Assembly: GCF_000953635.1 (NCBI RefSeq)
Contig: NZ_LN614830.1
Location: forward strand, 3,116,501 to 3,180,500
Origin: Legionella micdadei
Lineage (GTDB): Bacteria; Pseudomonadota; Gammaproteobacteria; Legionellales; Legionellaceae
Direction of reading: 5' to 3'
Length of the DNA stretch: 64,000 nt
Shown: in pieces, positions 7,580-16,886 of the stretch
Numbering within the stretch: the first letter of the stretch is position 1
Layout: each line of letters begins with the position of its first letter
Made by a program: the position numbers and the translations under genes
Notes under the pieces: model-generated
Seen by the model: the letters and a program-made list of their open reading frames with translations, nothing else
Told to the model about the DNA's origin: nothing
Database searches by the model: none

Positions 7580-8632
7580 ATGAATGCTTCGCTGTTTGAA
7601 ATAGCTAATTTAGTGCAAGGGTTGGTTGTGGGCGATGAGAAGATCGTTATTTCAGCGCTTTCCCCCATTGATAATATTGTTGCTGGCGCTTTGGTGTTTG
7701 CCGATGGCAGCGAGAATTTGCAGTTAGCAGAGCGCTCTCAAGCTGCGGCCATTTTAGTCTGTACAAATATAAACAGCGACATCAAGCCAGTCATCCAAGT
7801 TGCAAACCCTTTTAAAGCATTTATTCAATTGCTCAATCATTTTTTCCCCAGTAAAAAACCGGTTCCAGGTGTACACCCCACAGCTACTATTGCTGATGAT
7901 GTTATTCTAGGAAAAAATGTTTCGATCGGTCCTTATGTCGTCATTGAATCCGGCAGCCAAATTGGGGATAACTGCGTGATTAAGAGCCATGTAAGCATCG
8001 GCGCTGAAGTCAATATCGGCCCGAATACCACATTGCATCCTCATGTGACAATTTACGAACGGACTCAAATCGGAGCAAGAGTTTGTATTCATGCCTCATC
8101 AGTTATCGGCTCTGATGGCTTCGGCTATACTCTAGTGGATGACCAGCATATGAAAGTCCCTCATGTTGGAAATGTAATTATTGAGGACGATGTAGAAATA
8201 GGCGCAAACACAACGATTGATAGAGCCACCCTAGGTGCAACAGTCATCGGTGCAGGTACCAAAATTGACAACTTAGTACAAATTGCTCATTCGGTAAAAT
8301 TAGGTAAACACAATATTCTCTGTGCTTTTACAGGTATCGCAGGCAGCACCACCAGTGGTGACCATGTTATTTTTGCAGCCAATGTAGGAGTAAGTGACCA
8401 CGTGCGTATTGACGATGGGGTGATATTAGGGGCACGAACTGGCGTCCCCCCAAAAAAACACCTAAAACAAGGGAATATTTATTTGGGTAGCCCAGCTCGT
8501 CCCAAAGAAAAAGCGATTGAGCAAGAGTTATCAGTAACAAGAATTCCTATTATGCGCAAAAATTTAAAAGCATTGAGCGAAAAAGTCGATGAGTTAAGCA
8601 AACATTTAGCGCAATGCGAGGCCGAAAAATAA
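7580..8632 (+). CDS. lpxD: UDP-3-O-acylglucosamine N-acyltransferase (LpxD)
   Basis: 350 residues. It adds the N-linked 3-hydroxyacyl chain in the third step of lipid A synthesis in the cytoplasm. An N-terminal uridine-binding domain ([18 protein letters not shown]) precedes a left-handed beta helix of hexapeptide repeats (for example [16 protein letters not shown]), and the catalytic His lies in [13 protein letters not shown]. The ATG at 7580 is preferred because TAAGG ends 6 bases upstream; the ATG at 7577 would leave only 3 bases. It is outside a bamA-lpxD-fabZ-lpxA cluster, and Legionella is known to carry lpxD paralogues, so this may be the extra copy. Its stop overlaps the polA start (TAATG). 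Confidence 0.9.
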   Translation: MNASLFEIANLVQGLVVGDEKIVISALSPIDNIVAGALVFADGSENLQLAERSQAAAILVCTNINSDIKPVIQVANPFKAFIQLLNHFFPSKKPVPGVHPTATIADDVILGKNVSIGPYVVIESGSQIGDNCVIKSHVSIGAEVNIGPNTTLHPHVTIYERTQIGARVCIHASSVIGSDGFGYTLVDDQHMKVPHVGNVIIEDDVEIGANTTIDRATLGATVIGAGTKIDNLVQIAHSVKLGKHNILCAFTGIAGSTTSGDHVIFAANVGVSDHVRIDDGVILGARTGVPPKKHLKQGNIYLGSPARPKEKAIEQELSVTRIPIMRKNLKALSEKVDELSKHLAQCEAEK

Positions 8633-11322
8633 TGTCTTGCCCTTTGATTCTGATTGATGGTTCTTCTTATTTTTTTCGTGCTTTTCATGCACTCCCTCCA
8701 TTAACCAACTCTAAAGGACAGCCTACCGGGGCTGTCTATGGAGTGGCCAATATGGTTAAAAAAATAATTAAGGATTATAAACCAGAACAAATCGCGGTGG
8801 TCTTTGACAGCAAAGGCAAAACCTTCAGAGACGAATGGTATCCTGAATACAAAGCCCATCGCCCGCCCATGCCAAACGATCTCCAAAGTCAATTTAAGCC
8901 TTTGCTCGACTTGCTCGAAGCGATGGGGTTGCCAATACTTATCGTTGAAGGGGTAGAAGCGGATGATGTTATTGGGACACTGGCACATTCCGCAACAGAA
9001 CAAAAGCAGACAGTATTAATTTCTACTAGCGACAAAGACATGGCTCAACTTGTTAATGAGCATGTAACCCTGATCAATACGATGACTAATCAAACCCTCG
9101 ATACGGTGGGGGTTACAGAAAAATTCGGCGTTCATCCTTCACAAATAGTCGATTATTTAGCTTTAATCGGTGACAGTATTGATAATGTGCCTGGGGTACC
9201 TAAATGTGGGCCCAAAACAGCGATGAAATGGCTGCAAGAATATCAATCTTTAGACAATTTAATCGTAAATTCCCATGCAATAACAGGTAAAATCGGCGAC
9301 TATTTGCGCGCAAGTATCCCACATTTACCTTTATCAAAAAAATTGGTCACAATCAAAACAGATGTTGAATTACCATTGACTTTAGCCGACCTAAAACCAA
9401 AAGAACCTAACCGTGAAATGTTACTTGCATTACTACGTGAATTGGAATTCAGAAACTGGTTAAAAGAATTGCTAGAGCAGCAGTCTTCCCAAGAGGAAAC
9501 AACTCCCAGCAATATGATTGAAAAGATCGACTTCACGGTGATTAACACTGAAACTCAGCTCACCGATTGGATAGGGAAACTAAAATCAAGCCCTATGTTT
9601 TGTATTAATGTCGAAACGACAAGTAATAATGTCATGGAGGCTGAAATTGTTGGTATCGCCTTAGCAATCGAGGAAGGTAAACCTGCTTATCTGCCTCTGG
9701 CCCACAAAGACGGTAGTGAACAATTATCCCGAGATAAGACTTTATTTAGCTTAAAACCCCTTCTTGAAAACGAAAAAATTGGCAAAATTGGTCAGAATAT
9801 AAAATACGATTACAATGTATTTAAGCGTTATGGCATTCATGTTAAAGGCATTCTGTCTGATCCGATGCTGGAATCTTATGTCTTGAATTCAAATGCAAGC
9901 CGCCACGACATGGACTCCCTGTCATTAAAGTACCTGGGACATAAGCCTCTTAGTAATGAAGACATTCTTGGAAAGGGGACAAAACAATTGTCTTTTGATG
10001 CAGTTCCAGTTATGAAAGCTGCACTCTATGCCGCCGAATTTGTCGATCTTGCTTTAAAATTACACCATAAACTTTATTCGATGCTTGACGACAGGTTAAG
10101 GACGGTACTGAATTCGATTGAAATCCCTTTACTTACTGTGTTAGCCGATATGGAGTATGATGGAGTACTCGTTGATCAGGCGACTTTAGCGAAGCATGGG
10201 GAACGATTAAAAGAGCGCATGGCTGCGCTCGAAGAAGAAGCGTTGTGTTTAGCTGGTAAGCCTTTTAACCTTAATTCACCTAAACAACTTCAGGAAATTT
10301 TGTTTGACACATTAAAAATTCCTGTCTTAACAAAAACACCTACAGGACAACCCTCAACCGCAGAGGCAGTGCTACAGGAACTCGCTTTTGACTTCCGCTT
10401 ACCTGCAGTGATTCTTGAGTATCGGGGTCTCAGTAAGCTGATATCCACCTATATTGACGCTTTACCTAAAACCATTAATCCCCAAACTCAACGCGTGCAT
10501 ACCTCCTACAATCAGGCCGTTGCTGCTACGGGGCGATTATCTTCAAGTGATCCTAATTTACAAAATATTCCTATTCGTAGTGAAGAAGGCCGGCTTATTC
10601 GTAAAGCCTTTGTTGCCCCAGCAGATCATTTTTTATTGGCCGCCGATTATTCACAGATTGAATTGCGCATTATGGCGCATCTCTCTCAAGATGCAAATCT
10701 GTTGCAGGCCTTTATCAACAACTGGGATATTCATGCGGCCACAGCCAGTGAAATCTTCCAAGTCCCTTTAATGGAAGTAACCGGTGAACAACGTCGTCGC
10801 GCCAAGGCGGTCAATTTTGGTTTAATTTATGGTATGTCTTCCTTTGGGTTGGCAAAACGACTTGGTATAGAACGCCAAGATGCCCAGTATTACATGGATC
10901 GTTATTTCCAACGTTACCCAGGTGTCCTTGATTACATGGAGCGCACGCGCAAACAAGCTCATCAGCAAGGCTATGTTGAAACGCTTTTTGGTCGCCGCCT
11001 TTATCTTCCTGAAATAAATACGCAAAATTTAATGCGACAAAAAGCAGCAGAGCGTGCCGCAATCAATGCACCCATGCAAGGTACCGCCGCTGATATTATT
11101 AAGAAAGCAATGATAGCGTTAGCCCAATGGCAATCCACACAAGAAAAACCTCTTGTAAAAATGATTATGCAGGTTCATGATGAATTAATCTTCGAAGTAC
11201 ATGAAACTGCAGTAGACGCAGCAAAAGAGACAATACGTAATTTAATGGAGCACACCGTACAATTGTCTGTACCTTTATCAGTATCCATCGGCGTTGGGCG
11301 TGATTGGGACGAAGCACATTAA
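8632..11322 (+). CDS. polA: DNA polymerase I, predicted proofreading-deficient
   Basis: 896 residues with the three usual domains. Residues 1 to about 290 form the 5'-nuclease (GDSIDNVPGVPKCGPKTA). Residues about 310-490 are the 3'-5' exonuclease fold. The rest is the polymerase, with motif A DYSQIELR, motif B RRRAKAVNFGLIYG and motif C QVHDELIFEV. In the exonuclease domain, the DTE triad of E. coli (Asp355/Glu357) reads NVE (Asn326), and the YAAED motif (Asp501) reads YAAEF (Phe470). Asp424 is kept as Asp393. Loss of two metal ligands predicts little or no proofreading. The start ATG overlaps the lpxD stop, so the genes are translationally coupled. Repair and Okazaki-fragment roles should be intact. 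Confidence 0.95.
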   Translation: MSCPLILIDGSSYFFRAFHALPPLTNSKGQPTGAVYGVANMVKKIIKDYKPEQIAVVFDSKGKTFRDEWYPEYKAHRPPMPNDLQSQFKPLLDLLEAMGLPILIVEGVEADDVIGTLAHSATEQKQTVLISTSDKDMAQLVNEHVTLINTMTNQTLDTVGVTEKFGVHPSQIVDYLALIGDSIDNVPGVPKCGPKTAMKWLQEYQSLDNLIVNSHAITGKIGDYLRASIPHLPLSKKLVTIKTDVELPLTLADLKPKEPNREMLLALLRELEFRNWLKELLEQQSSQEETTPSNMIEKIDFTVINTETQLTDWIGKLKSSPMFCINVETTSNNVMEAEIVGIALAIEEGKPAYLPLAHKDGSEQLSRDKTLFSLKPLLENEKIGKIGQNIKYDYNVFKRYGIHVKGILSDPMLESYVLNSNASRHDMDSLSLKYLGHKPLSNEDILGKGTKQLSFDAVPVMKAALYAAEFVDLALKLHHKLYSMLDDRLRTVLNSIEIPLLTVLADMEYDGVLVDQATLAKHGERLKERMAALEEEALCLAGKPFNLNSPKQLQEILFDTLKIPVLTKTPTGQPSTAEAVLQELAFDFRLPAVILEYRGLSKLISTYIDALPKTINPQTQRVHTSYNQAVAATGRLSSSDPNLQNIPIRSEEGRLIRKAFVAPADHFLLAADYSQIELRIMAHLSQDANLLQAFINNWDIHAATASEIFQVPLMEVTGEQRRRAKAVNFGLIYGMSSFGLAKRLGIERQDAQYYMDRYFQRYPGVLDYMERTRKQAHQQGYVETLFGRRLYLPEINTQNLMRQKAAERAAINAPMQGTAADIIKKAMIALAQWQSTQEKPLVKMIMQVHDELIFEVHETAVDAAKETIRNLMEHTVQLSVPLSVSIGVGRDWDEAH

Positions 11323-11333
11323 GAGGCCATTTT

Positions 11334-13376
11334 ATGCGATATATTCTTGCTACTTTTACAGCGATTTTAAGCTTTTCTTCCTTAGCAGTGAATGTACCAA
11401 TTACCAATGATGGAAATAACAATAATCCAGTGGAAGCCCTGCATTTAGATTGGCTCGACACCTCTGCCTCACCAACAACTGATTTTTTTGCCTATGCCAA
11501 TGGTACCTGGCAAAAGAAAAACCCCATTCCACCTGAATACGCAACCTGGGGCAGTTTTAATATTTTGCAGGAAAAAGTGCAAGATAGGATTCACCAAATG
11601 CTTATTGCAGCAGCCAATAATAAAAATGCAGCGCCAGGGAGTATCGAGCAAAAAGTAGGTGATTTTTATTTTAGCGGCATGGATGAAGAATCCATTAATA
11701 AACTTGGCATCGAACCCTTATTATCTGAATTTCAGCGCATTGCGGCAATCAACAATTTAGCTGATTTGCAACAGGTTATTACTCATCTACAACTCATTGG
11801 CGTTGACGCACTTTTTAGTTTCGGCAGCATGCAGGATTTTAAAAATAGCCAAGAAATGATTGGCGCTGCTGGGCAAGGCGGACTAGGTTTGCCTGATCGT
11901 GATTATTACCTCAAAGAAGATAAGAAGTTCCAACAAATTCGTGCGGCTTATGTTCAGCATATTGGCAAGATGTTTGAATTGCTTGGCGATAAGCCAGACC
12001 AAGCAACAAAAGAAGCCGCAACAGTCATGAATATAGAAACCATTTTAGCTAAAGCGTCCATGTCACAAATAGAGCAACGTGACCCAAACGCTGTCTATCA
12101 TATGATGGATTTACAACAACTTGAACAAGTGACTCCCAACTTTTCTTGGTCTCAATACCTCAGCGCTCTCGGCCAACCGTCAATTAAGCACATCAATTTA
12201 ACAACGCCTGAGTTTTTTAAAGTAATGAATACACAGTTACAAGCAATTCCTCTTGCGGACTGGAAAACTTACTTACGTTGGCATTTGATTGACGCATTCG
12301 CCTCCTATTTATCCAAACCTTTTGTCGACCAGAATTTTAAAATGGTTTCTGCCCTAACCGGTACTAAGAAATTATTGCCACGATGGAAGCGAGTCGTTAA
12401 CACTGAAAATGGTGCTCTTGGTTTTGCAATTGGTAAACTGTATGTCGAAAAATATTTCCCCCCTGCATCCAAACAAGCAGCCCTTGAGATACTGCACGAT
12501 ATCCGACAAGCGCTAAAACAAGATCTGCAAACACTTAGCTGGATGACGCCGGAAACAAGGCAAGCAGCCTTGAAAAAATTAGCACTGATGGAGGATCGTG
12601 TTGGCTATCCTGATAAGTGGTGGGATTACTCAACATTAAAAGTTGATCGAGGCCCCTATGTACTTAACGTCATTCGTGCAAATGAATTTTTAAACAAGCG
12701 TGATCTCAATAAAATTGGCAAGCCTGTTGATCGCAGCGAATGGGCAATGCCACCACAAACCATCAATGCCTATTACGATCCTTCCATGAACAATCTCAAT
12801 ATTCCAGCAGGCATATTGCAACCCCCCTTTTTCGATCCCAGCGCACCTGCCGCAGTCAATTATGGTGCCATCGGTTTTGTAATGGGGCATGAAATGACGC
12901 ATGGCTTTGATGACCAAGGCGCAAAATTTGACGGTCATGGGAACTTAAAAAATTGGTGGACTGAGGCTGATTTGAAAAAATTCCAAGCTGCAACCAATTG
13001 CATTGTAGAACAATTTTCTAAATATAAAGTAGACGGCGATTTACCCGTGCAAGGAAAATTAGTTGTCGGAGAAGCAACAGCAGATTTAGGCGGCTTAACT
13101 CTAGCCTACCATGCGTTTCACAATTCTAAATACTATAAAGAAGCAAAAACAATTAATTCCATTACGCCAGATCAGCAATTTTTCTTAGGCACGGCGCATG
13201 TCTGGGCATCCAATATTCGTCCGGAGCAAGTGCGCAATTTAGTGACCACTGATCCACACCCACCCATGATCTATCGAGTAAATGGTACTCTGTCCAATAT
13301 GCCACAATTCCAAGCTGCCTTCTCAGTCCCAGATAAAAGCATAATGGTTAATGCAACCCGCTGTGTTATCTGGTAA
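11334..13376 (+). CDS. Secreted M13-family zinc metallopeptidase (PepO/neprilysin-like)
   Basis: 680 residues starting MRYILATFTAILSFSSLA, a signal peptide that predicts periplasmic or extracellular location. The ATG at 11334 has AAGAGG 5 bases upstream. Zinc site: HEMTH at residues 519-523 and GEATADLGG with Glu580 as third ligand and Asp584. The C-terminus ends in CVIW, the conserved CxxW signature of M13 peptidases. The family cleaves oligopeptides. The gene lies 11 bases after polA and could be read through from it, although the functions are unrelated. Confidence 0.93.
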   Translation: MRYILATFTAILSFSSLAVNVPITNDGNNNNPVEALHLDWLDTSASPTTDFFAYANGTWQKKNPIPPEYATWGSFNILQEKVQDRIHQMLIAAANNKNAAPGSIEQKVGDFYFSGMDEESINKLGIEPLLSEFQRIAAINNLADLQQVITHLQLIGVDALFSFGSMQDFKNSQEMIGAAGQGGLGLPDRDYYLKEDKKFQQIRAAYVQHIGKMFELLGDKPDQATKEAATVMNIETILAKASMSQIEQRDPNAVYHMMDLQQLEQVTPNFSWSQYLSALGQPSIKHINLTTPEFFKVMNTQLQAIPLADWKTYLRWHLIDAFASYLSKPFVDQNFKMVSALTGTKKLLPRWKRVVNTENGALGFAIGKLYVEKYFPPASKQAALEILHDIRQALKQDLQTLSWMTPETRQAALKKLALMEDRVGYPDKWWDYSTLKVDRGPYVLNVIRANEFLNKRDLNKIGKPVDRSEWAMPPQTINAYYDPSMNNLNIPAGILQPPFFDPSAPAAVNYGAIGFVMGHEMTHGFDDQGAKFDGHGNLKNWWTEADLKKFQAATNCIVEQFSKYKVDGDLPVQGKLVVGEATADLGGLTLAYHAFHNSKYYKEAKTINSITPDQQFFLGTAHVWASNIRPEQVRNLVTTDPHPPMIYRVNGTLSNMPQFQAAFSVPDKSIMVNATRCVIW

Positions 13377-13463
13377 GTAATGAATAAGGCCTATCAGGAA
13401 ATAGCCATATCCTGCATCCTGCGCTAAAACATGGCTCTGATTCTATTACTCTAGTAATTGCGC

Positions 13464-13500
13464 CTAATGCAGCCCACGCTTACGCGTTAGGCTGCATTAG
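13464..13500. repeat. Strong two-part inverted repeat
   Basis: CTAATGCAGCC (13464-13474) pairs exactly with GGCTGCATTAG (13490-13500). Inside, ACGC (13476-13479) pairs with GCGT (13484-13487). There is no adjoining T-run on either strand. It could stop transcription of the metallopeptidase or be a REP-like repeat. Confidence 0.65.
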
Positions 13501-13509
13501 CTCATCAGC

Positions 13510-14106
13510 TTAGAAAAATAATCCAGGCTTCTCCTCTTTCCTTTGAGATTGGGGAAGCACCTCGGCAAACAATGAAGCAGTGTATTTTATTTCCTCATAG
13601 CTTTCACGGGCAGAACAGTCTTTAAAGCTGATTATCAAAATCTTTTGCATCGTGTGACTCATTCCTTTGCACTTTAATAGACTTATAAGCCTCACTCATT
13701 GGGATACCTTTCAGCATTAATTCTTCTGATTCATCCATATCATCAGATGAAACCAAAGCAATACCTTCCTCTCCACCCTTATAAGGCTTTGGATGCATGT
13801 ATCCTTCTGGTAATTTCCAAAAATCAGGGACGCCGGCTCGTCTTAACAAATCAGCATGAGGACGCTATCCCTTCTTTGGTTATAGACTAAGGCGACAAAA
13901 AGTTCGTTGAAGTTATTTGGTGAACGATAACGTTTGAGGCTCCAGCAGCTAGCCACGGATACGGATGGACTTGAACGCTATATTTTGCTTCATGCTGAGC
14001 AACAGCAAGAGTTAAGGTATCTGCCTTAATGACGAATTCAATTCACACATTCTTCCTTACTATTCGCAAACAAGATGCAGAAGCCAGGAGAAGATGGGTA
14101 ATCCAT
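13510..14106 (-). pseudogene. Frameshifted remnant of an unidentified (possibly NUDIX-like) gene
   Basis: Four protein-like segments follow one another on the minus strand in changing frames. 14106-14038 starts MDYPSSPGFC and hits TGA. 14042-13887 contains IKADTLTLAVAQHEAKYSV and PWLAAGASNV, then TAG. Next comes a segment down to 13622 with LLRRAGVPDFWKLPEGY and GGEEGIALVS. The last reaches 13510 with SARESYEEIKYTASLF. FWKLPEGY followed later by ARESYEEI is reminiscent of a NUDIX box (LPxG ... REx2EE), but this is tentative. Read together they suggest one gene of roughly 200 codons inactivated by several indels. The composition of the fragments is protein-like, which argues against chance frames. 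Confidence 0.45.
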
Positions 14107-14122
14107 TACCCTGATAAGCTTT

Positions 14123-15730
14123 TTACATTAACAAACAAGTTTCCAGATCATTATTCGTTCCAAGATTTGAGGCTTTGCCATTAGGCCTTGGACGATGAAA
14201 CCTATGTCGGTTATGCGCATGACTATTAGGAGGAGGAAGCCCCATCGCTTGCCCAACCATGTCAATAATCTCTGGACATTCCTTGACGAGTTGCCTTCCC
14301 AGCTCTCTACCAAATTGGTAGGGATCAGAAATTTCAGGTTGATGCCCGGCCATTAACTCATCCATTTTTTTAATTTCTTGTGGCCATTGCTCAATATTTT
14401 CTGCAGAAAATTTCACAAGACAAGGTTCCATAACAGATAACAACAAGTCAACATTATTGACAGAAGAAATATATTCAATCATTGAAGAGTACTTTTGGCC
14501 ACCGATAATTAGAGAGTGGCCTAATTCTAACCCGCAAAACTCGATCAAAAAGGCTAGAAGCCTCCCATTATTTCTTGTTAATCCCTCAATAATAAGTGGT
14601 TCTTTATCGATTGTAAGATGAAATGGCTTAAGCTTTTGAGCTTCTGCAAATCGATCAGTTAAAAGTAATGTTTTAAGTCTTTCTTCACCTAATTTTCGAA
14701 TTTTTTCCTCGAGTGTTTTGAGGTTATTTAGAACTGAAATATTCAGTCCTGACTTGCCCTCCAAGCTTAGAATAATTAGAGTACATTCATCATAACATTT
14801 TAACAAATCCTCAATATCCCTTGCCGTTATTTTAGGCCCTGCTGTGGCCAAGCGCTTATAAGCACTATTCAATTGATCAACTTGTCGGTTAAGCTCTGCT
14901 GCCATCCCTTTGCTTTTATGACGTTTTTTCTTAGCTTTACTAACGGTTGAAGTTTCAGAAACATTAGAATCAACCGCTTCTGGCATTGCCGCAGTTGGGG
15001 CTGCCTCAGTTGATTCTACGACAGAAGATGAGGGCAAGTTAGACGTTGTTGCCTTACTCAACTCTTCAGCCACTGTGACTTGGATTTTATTAATGATTTT
15101 TAATATGCCTTGATATTTGTTGCTCTTATCAAGAGGAATTAAGTCCTTTAATGTGCGCTCTACAACAGCTAATGCCTCTCCGTATTCGCTTCTTTTGGCG
15201 AGTTGGCTATGCAATTTTGCCGCTGCCATTTCTTGCTCAGTATAAAGCCTATCTAACTCTGCTACGCGGTCCTTTAATTTATCCCTCGCTACGGAAATAA
15301 CAGGCAAGCATCTTTCTTTCGCAAGCTCTGCAAATTGATTTTCTAATCCAGGCAGGGAAATTTTTTCCCAACTTGAATCTTTTTCTACACAAAGTTCAGG
15401 TTTCCCAACTACTCTATCGCTGCTATCAAAATAAACATGCAACCTATACCTAATCTCGCTTTCATCAGCAAAAATCGCGGTGTAATGGTATTGATTAAGT
15501 TGCGCTGATGCTTCATTCATCCGCTCATAGATACTAATGTGGTGCTCTCTTAGAGACAAAGAAGAACTATGTTCTGAAGTTTTGACAAGTTTATCTGTCC
15601 AAGGGAGTTCAATCAAAAAATAAGAACTCCCTAGCTGGTCTTGTTTTAATGTGATTTTTTCCGGGTTCTGAGCAGTTGCTCCTGCCTCTTGTTCTTGCAG
15701 AATAAAATTAAAAAGCGTGTTTTTTTGCAT
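14123..15730 (-). CDS. Candidate Dot/Icm effector with C-terminal CaaX prenylation box
   Basis: 535 residues, no family recognised, no signal peptide or membrane segment. Visible parts: an N-terminal mixed domain (1-120), a helical, probably coiled-coil stretch (about 130-225), a Ser/Thr/Ala-rich linker (228-262), a polybasic patch KAKKKRHKSK (265-274), a second helical domain (about 275-490) and a His/Arg/Asn-rich tail. It ends exactly in CLLM and a stop (checked codon by codon). Cys-aliphatic-aliphatic-Met is a classic farnesylation CaaX box. Legionella effectors such as AnkB are lipidated by host prenyltransferases through such boxes, so host membrane targeting is inferred. It lies 47 bases downstream of panD on the same strand, with AGAGAGGG as ribosome binding site. 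Confidence 0.8.
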   Translation of the reverse strand: MQKNTLFNFILQEQEAGATAQNPEKITLKQDQLGSSYFLIELPWTDKLVKTSEHSSSLSLREHHISIYERMNEASAQLNQYHYTAIFADESEIRYRLHVYFDSSDRVVGKPELCVEKDSSWEKISLPGLENQFAELAKERCLPVISVARDKLKDRVAELDRLYTEQEMAAAKLHSQLAKRSEYGEALAVVERTLKDLIPLDKSNKYQGILKIINKIQVTVAEELSKATTSNLPSSSVVESTEAAPTAAMPEAVDSNVSETSTVSKAKKKRHKSKGMAAELNRQVDQLNSAYKRLATAGPKITARDIEDLLKCYDECTLIILSLEGKSGLNISVLNNLKTLEEKIRKLGEERLKTLLLTDRFAEAQKLKPFHLTIDKEPLIIEGLTRNNGRLLAFLIEFCGLELGHSLIIGGQKYSSMIEYISSVNNVDLLLSVMEPCLVKFSAENIEQWPQEIKKMDELMAGHQPEISDPYQFGRELGRQLVKECPEIIDMVGQAMGLPPPNSHAHNRHRFHRPRPNGKASNLGTNNDLETCLLM

Positions 15731-15777
15731 TTTTACCCTCTCTTTAAATCAAATTTTTAATAAGACCCAGACAACTT

Positions 15778-16170
15778 TTAGCTCTCCATAATGAGTTGGG
15801 CAGGAATTTCCGAGCGAATTTCTCTTAGTCGATTCAATTCATCCACAAAAATAACCGTGGGTGTATGACTGGCACAGTGCTCTTCTAGAAGCTGGACGAA
15901 AGAAGCAATGATGATTATATCTCCAGGAGTGACCAAATGGGCTGCAGCGCCATTAATACACACATGAGACGAACCTTTCTCCCCAGTAATCGCGTAAGTT
16001 TCAAAACGCGTTCCCGCGGTAACATTCCATATATTTACTGCTTCATTGGGTAAAATGTTAGCTGCCTTAAGCAATTCGGGTGAAAGGGTGATGCTTCCTT
16101 CGTAATCTAAATCAGCATGTGTGACGCGAGCTCGATGAATTTTTGACTTTAACATTTTTCTGTACAACAT
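15778..16170 (-). CDS. panD: Aspartate 1-decarboxylase
   Basis: 130 residues. It decarboxylates L-aspartate to beta-alanine for pantothenate and CoA synthesis in the cytoplasm. The self-cleavage site is clear: DYEGSIT, with cleavage between Gly25 and Ser26 to give the pyruvoyl group. It also has KIHRARVTHAD near the N-terminus and the conserved INGAAAHLVTPGDIIII block. Length fits the family (about 126). It is not next to panB or panC. The downstream CaaX protein is read in the same direction 47 bases later and may share its transcript. Confidence 0.95.
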   Translation of the reverse strand: MLYRKMLKSKIHRARVTHADLDYEGSITLSPELLKAANILPNEAVNIWNVTAGTRFETYAITGEKGSSHVCINGAAAHLVTPGDIIIIASFVQLLEEHCASHTPTVIFVDELNRLREIRSEIPAQLIMES

Positions 16171-16238
16171 GGATGGTTATCTCCAAGTAACCAAAGTCCG
16201 CAAGTCTAGCACACAAAATTCCATTTGGGATGGATAAA

Positions 16239-16778
16239 TTACGTTTTACTCGAACAAATTAAACACTTTCCATCAATAAATAGCGCAATATAATCTGAAT
16301 TTGCCATATCAGGCAAGTCCATTTTATTTCCTTGTAAGGGAAATATTTTGAACACCAATTGATTAGAAACACTGGTATATACGGGATCGGCTAAGGCAAC
16401 TGCATAACTCGCAGAATGCCTGAGTTGGTCAATCGTGGTTAAACGGACAACTTCCATAAGCCCATTGGCTGGTTTTTTTTTAAATTCCCCTTGACTCCAC
16501 TGCTTTAGAAAGAGGTTTAAATCCAGTTGACCACTAAATCGCGCTGGCCAATCAGCGAAATAAATCACTTTAGGATTTACATTTTTTAAAGTGAGAGAAA
16601 ACCATTGCTGTTTTTTATCCGCTCTCTCAATTAAACCATCTTTAGATAATACAATGAAAAGAAAATGCTTTTCCGACCCAGATTCATTAGCTAGCGAGTT
16701 CGCAAGAATTGCAGGTGAAGCATTTAGTGCAAAAAAAACTAAAAAGAACAACAAACCTAATCCACGCGTTTTTGTCAT
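16239..16778 (-). CDS. Secreted protein of unknown function
   Basis: 179 residues from the ATG at 16778, which has AAGGAG 7 bases upstream; the open frame extends to 16832, but the added residues look non-coding. The N-terminus MTKTRGLGLLFFLVFFALNA is a signal peptide, probably cut near AILA-NS. The mature part is soluble, with FIVLSKDGLIERA and VIYFADWPARFSG segments, and ends with a CLIC pair that could form a disulfide or bind metal. No family recognised. It lies 68 bases upstream of panD on the same strand and follows a palindromic repeat. Confidence 0.7.
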   Translation of the reverse strand: MTKTRGLGLLFFLVFFALNASPAILANSLANESGSEKHFLFIVLSKDGLIERADKKQQWFSLTLKNVNPKVIYFADWPARFSGQLDLNLFLKQWSQGEFKKKPANGLMEVVRLTTIDQLRHSASYAVALADPVYTSVSNQLVFKIFPLQGNKMDLPDMANSDYIALFIDGKCLICSSKT

Positions 16779-16800
16779 ATCAGACTCCTTGTAACCCGCG

Positions 16801-16865
16801 CCGCGCGTGTGAGTAAGCGGATGTACGAGCACTTATTCTTATCCGCTTCCTCACGGTCGCGGCTC
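16801..16865 (-). repeat. Dispersed palindromic repeat, copy B
   Basis: Inverse copy of the element at 7231-7288 (23 of 28 bases identical over 16836-16863 read on the minus strand). It forms its own hairpin: bases 16809-16822 pair with 16841-16854 with one mismatch in 14. It sits in the 172 bases between the divergent genes at 16778 and 16951. Confidence 0.6.
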
Positions 16866-16886
16866 GGATCAATAAGAAAAAGTATT

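Larger units (their letters stand above)
13377..14122. other. 746-base degenerate region between the metallopeptidase and the CaaX protein
   Basis: No intact gene. It contains a strong hairpin at 13464-13500 and, on the minus strand, protein-like fragments in shifting frames (13510-14106) that look like one decayed gene. It marks the start of an accessory stretch reaching to about 18.4 kb. Confidence 0.6.
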
